DNA from: Calditrichota bacterium
GTDB taxonomy: Bacteria; Calditrichota; Calditrichia; RBG-13-44-9
NCBI GenBank assembly: GCA_016934605.1
Contig: JAFGSO010000291.1
Location: 1-6,339 of the forward strand
DNA length: 6,339 nucleotides
Direction of reading: 5' to 3'
In this document: in pieces, positions 5,895-6,339 of the stretch
How positions within the stretch are numbered: position 1 is the first letter of the stretch
How the letters are laid out: each line of letters opens with the position of its first letter
Notes under the pieces: model-generated
Seen by the model: the letters and a program-made list of their open reading frames with translations, nothing else
Told to the model about the DNA's origin: nothing
Database searches by the model: none
Made by a program: the position numbers and the translations under genes

Positions 5895-6025
5895 GTCTAA
5901 TGGTGCATTGAGAAAAATAAGCGGGACTTCTTCTCAGAAATTAATGGCGGGATCCTGGCAGTCAATAAAAATTGATTACCCGGATTTCGGCGGTTGAAAT
6001 GAGCGGAGACTGTTTGGTGAATAAA
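5895..6025. other. Intergenic gap between mnhG and the mla promoter
   Basis: I see no convincing gene, RNA gene or strong terminator in this gap. Small imperfect hairpins are present, such as TCAAT (5962-5966) pairing with ATTGA (5971-5975) across AAAA, and TGAGAA with TTCTCA near 5909-5937. Neither is followed by a T-run in the mnhG direction. How transcription of the antiporter genes ends is therefore not shown by the sequence. Confidence 0.5.
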
Positions 6026-6339
6026 TTAAGATTTATTCTGCGATGATGAGTCAGCAGATTTCCATTCATCCACCCGGGTTTTTTCCCACAATCTCACTCC
6101 CAGAAAATACGCAGCCCGGCTGATGGTATGTGAAGCGATTGGTGCTGTTAAAAAAACGAATAGAATGACCAGAAAAGCTTCAAGGATAACAAACCAGTTC
6201 TGAAAGTAAAACGCAGTTCCCAGAAGCATGAGACCCAGTCCGAAGGAGGAGGCCTTCGCAGCTGCATGCATACGGGTGAAGACATCAGGAAACCTGAGGA
6301 GACCAAGAGAAGACAGGAAAATAAAAAATGATCCGGAAA
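6026..6339 (-). CDS. mnhG: Na+/H+ antiporter subunit G (MnhG/MrpG), 5' end cut by the window edge
   Basis: An open frame enters from the right edge and ends at TAA 6028-6026, giving 103 residues. An internal ATG at 6271 is not the true start, because the conserved family sequence begins upstream of it. The visible part opens with a hydrophobic helix, then GLLRFPDVFTRMHAAAKASSFG, split around the family hallmark R-x-P-D-x-x-x-R-x-H-A-A-x-K. Two more hydrophobic helices follow (LGLMLLGTAFYF and ILEAFLVILFVFLTAPIASHTISRAAY). The TAPIxxHxIxRAAY stretch is also typical of MnhG/MrpG. Subunit G is a small membrane part of the multisubunit Mrp-type cation/proton antiporter, needed for pH and sodium homeostasis. 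Probably only a few N-terminal residues are missing. The other mrp genes would be expected just beyond the right edge, with mnhF most often preceding mnhG. Confidence 0.93.
   Translation of the reverse strand, partial: SGSFFIFLSSLGLLRFPDVFTRMHAAAKASSFGLGLMLLGTAFYFQNWFVILEAFLVILFVFLTAPIASHTISRAAYFLGVRLWEKTRVDEWKSADSSSQNKS

Noticed and set aside
5734..5997. 87-codon plus-strand frame opposite the mla promoter and small ORF
   Set aside because: It has no ribosome site, its composition resembles no protein family, and it runs antisense across a near-consensus promoter. It is best seen as a chance frame.
1..6339. Search for tRNA/rRNA genes, CRISPR repeats, insertion sequences or phage genes
   Set aside because: No spaced repeat series, transposase-like product, terminal inverted repeats with target duplications, or tRNA-like cloverleaf was noticed by eye.

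Overview
The window is a chromosomal segment from a Gram-negative bacterium with a moderately AT-rich genome. The evidence is a two-membrane gene set: an MCE-type phospholipid transporter, two lipoproteins with lipobox cysteines, and a probable outer-membrane beta-barrel. Several genes have strong Shine-Dalgarno sites (GGAGG, GAGG). The phylum cannot be fixed from the sequence. Separate mlaE-mlaF-mlaD order, a STAS-fused permease and a DUF4136 lipoprotein would fit a deltaproteobacterial or FCB-type lineage, but this is inference.

Layout. Positions 1-611 (minus) hold the N-terminal two thirds or so of an exported beta-rich protein that runs off the left edge. It diverges from a PAP2-family phosphatase gene at 764-1549 (plus), and the gap between them carries a perfect 10-bp inverted repeat. 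From 1577 to the right edge everything runs on the minus strand. Read in transcription order these are: the end of mnhG/mrpG, a Na+/H+ antiporter subunit (6339-6026); a gap of about 130 bases; a near-consensus sigma70-type promoter (5894-5866); a possible 44-codon small ORF (5823-5689); a STAS-MlaE permease (5692-4541); an MlaF ATPase (4485-3721); a single-domain MCE protein (3724-2819); a PqiC-type auxiliary lipoprotein (2805-2206); and a DUF4136 lipoprotein (2116-1577).

The central operon is a lipid trafficking machine. MlaE and MlaF form the inner-membrane ABC transporter, and the MCE protein is anchored in the inner membrane and reaches into the periplasm. The PqiC-type lipoprotein should sit on the inner face of the outer membrane. 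The system looks like a hybrid: its ABC core is Mla-like, while the tail of the MCE protein and the lipoprotein are Pqi-like. No soluble MlaC carrier is present in the window. DUF4136 may belong to the same transcription unit or stand alone.

The most notable observation is the small ORF in front of mlaE. It lies at the right distance from a strong promoter, has a GGAGG ribosome site, and its stop overlaps the mlaE start as ATGA. It matches no family I recognise.
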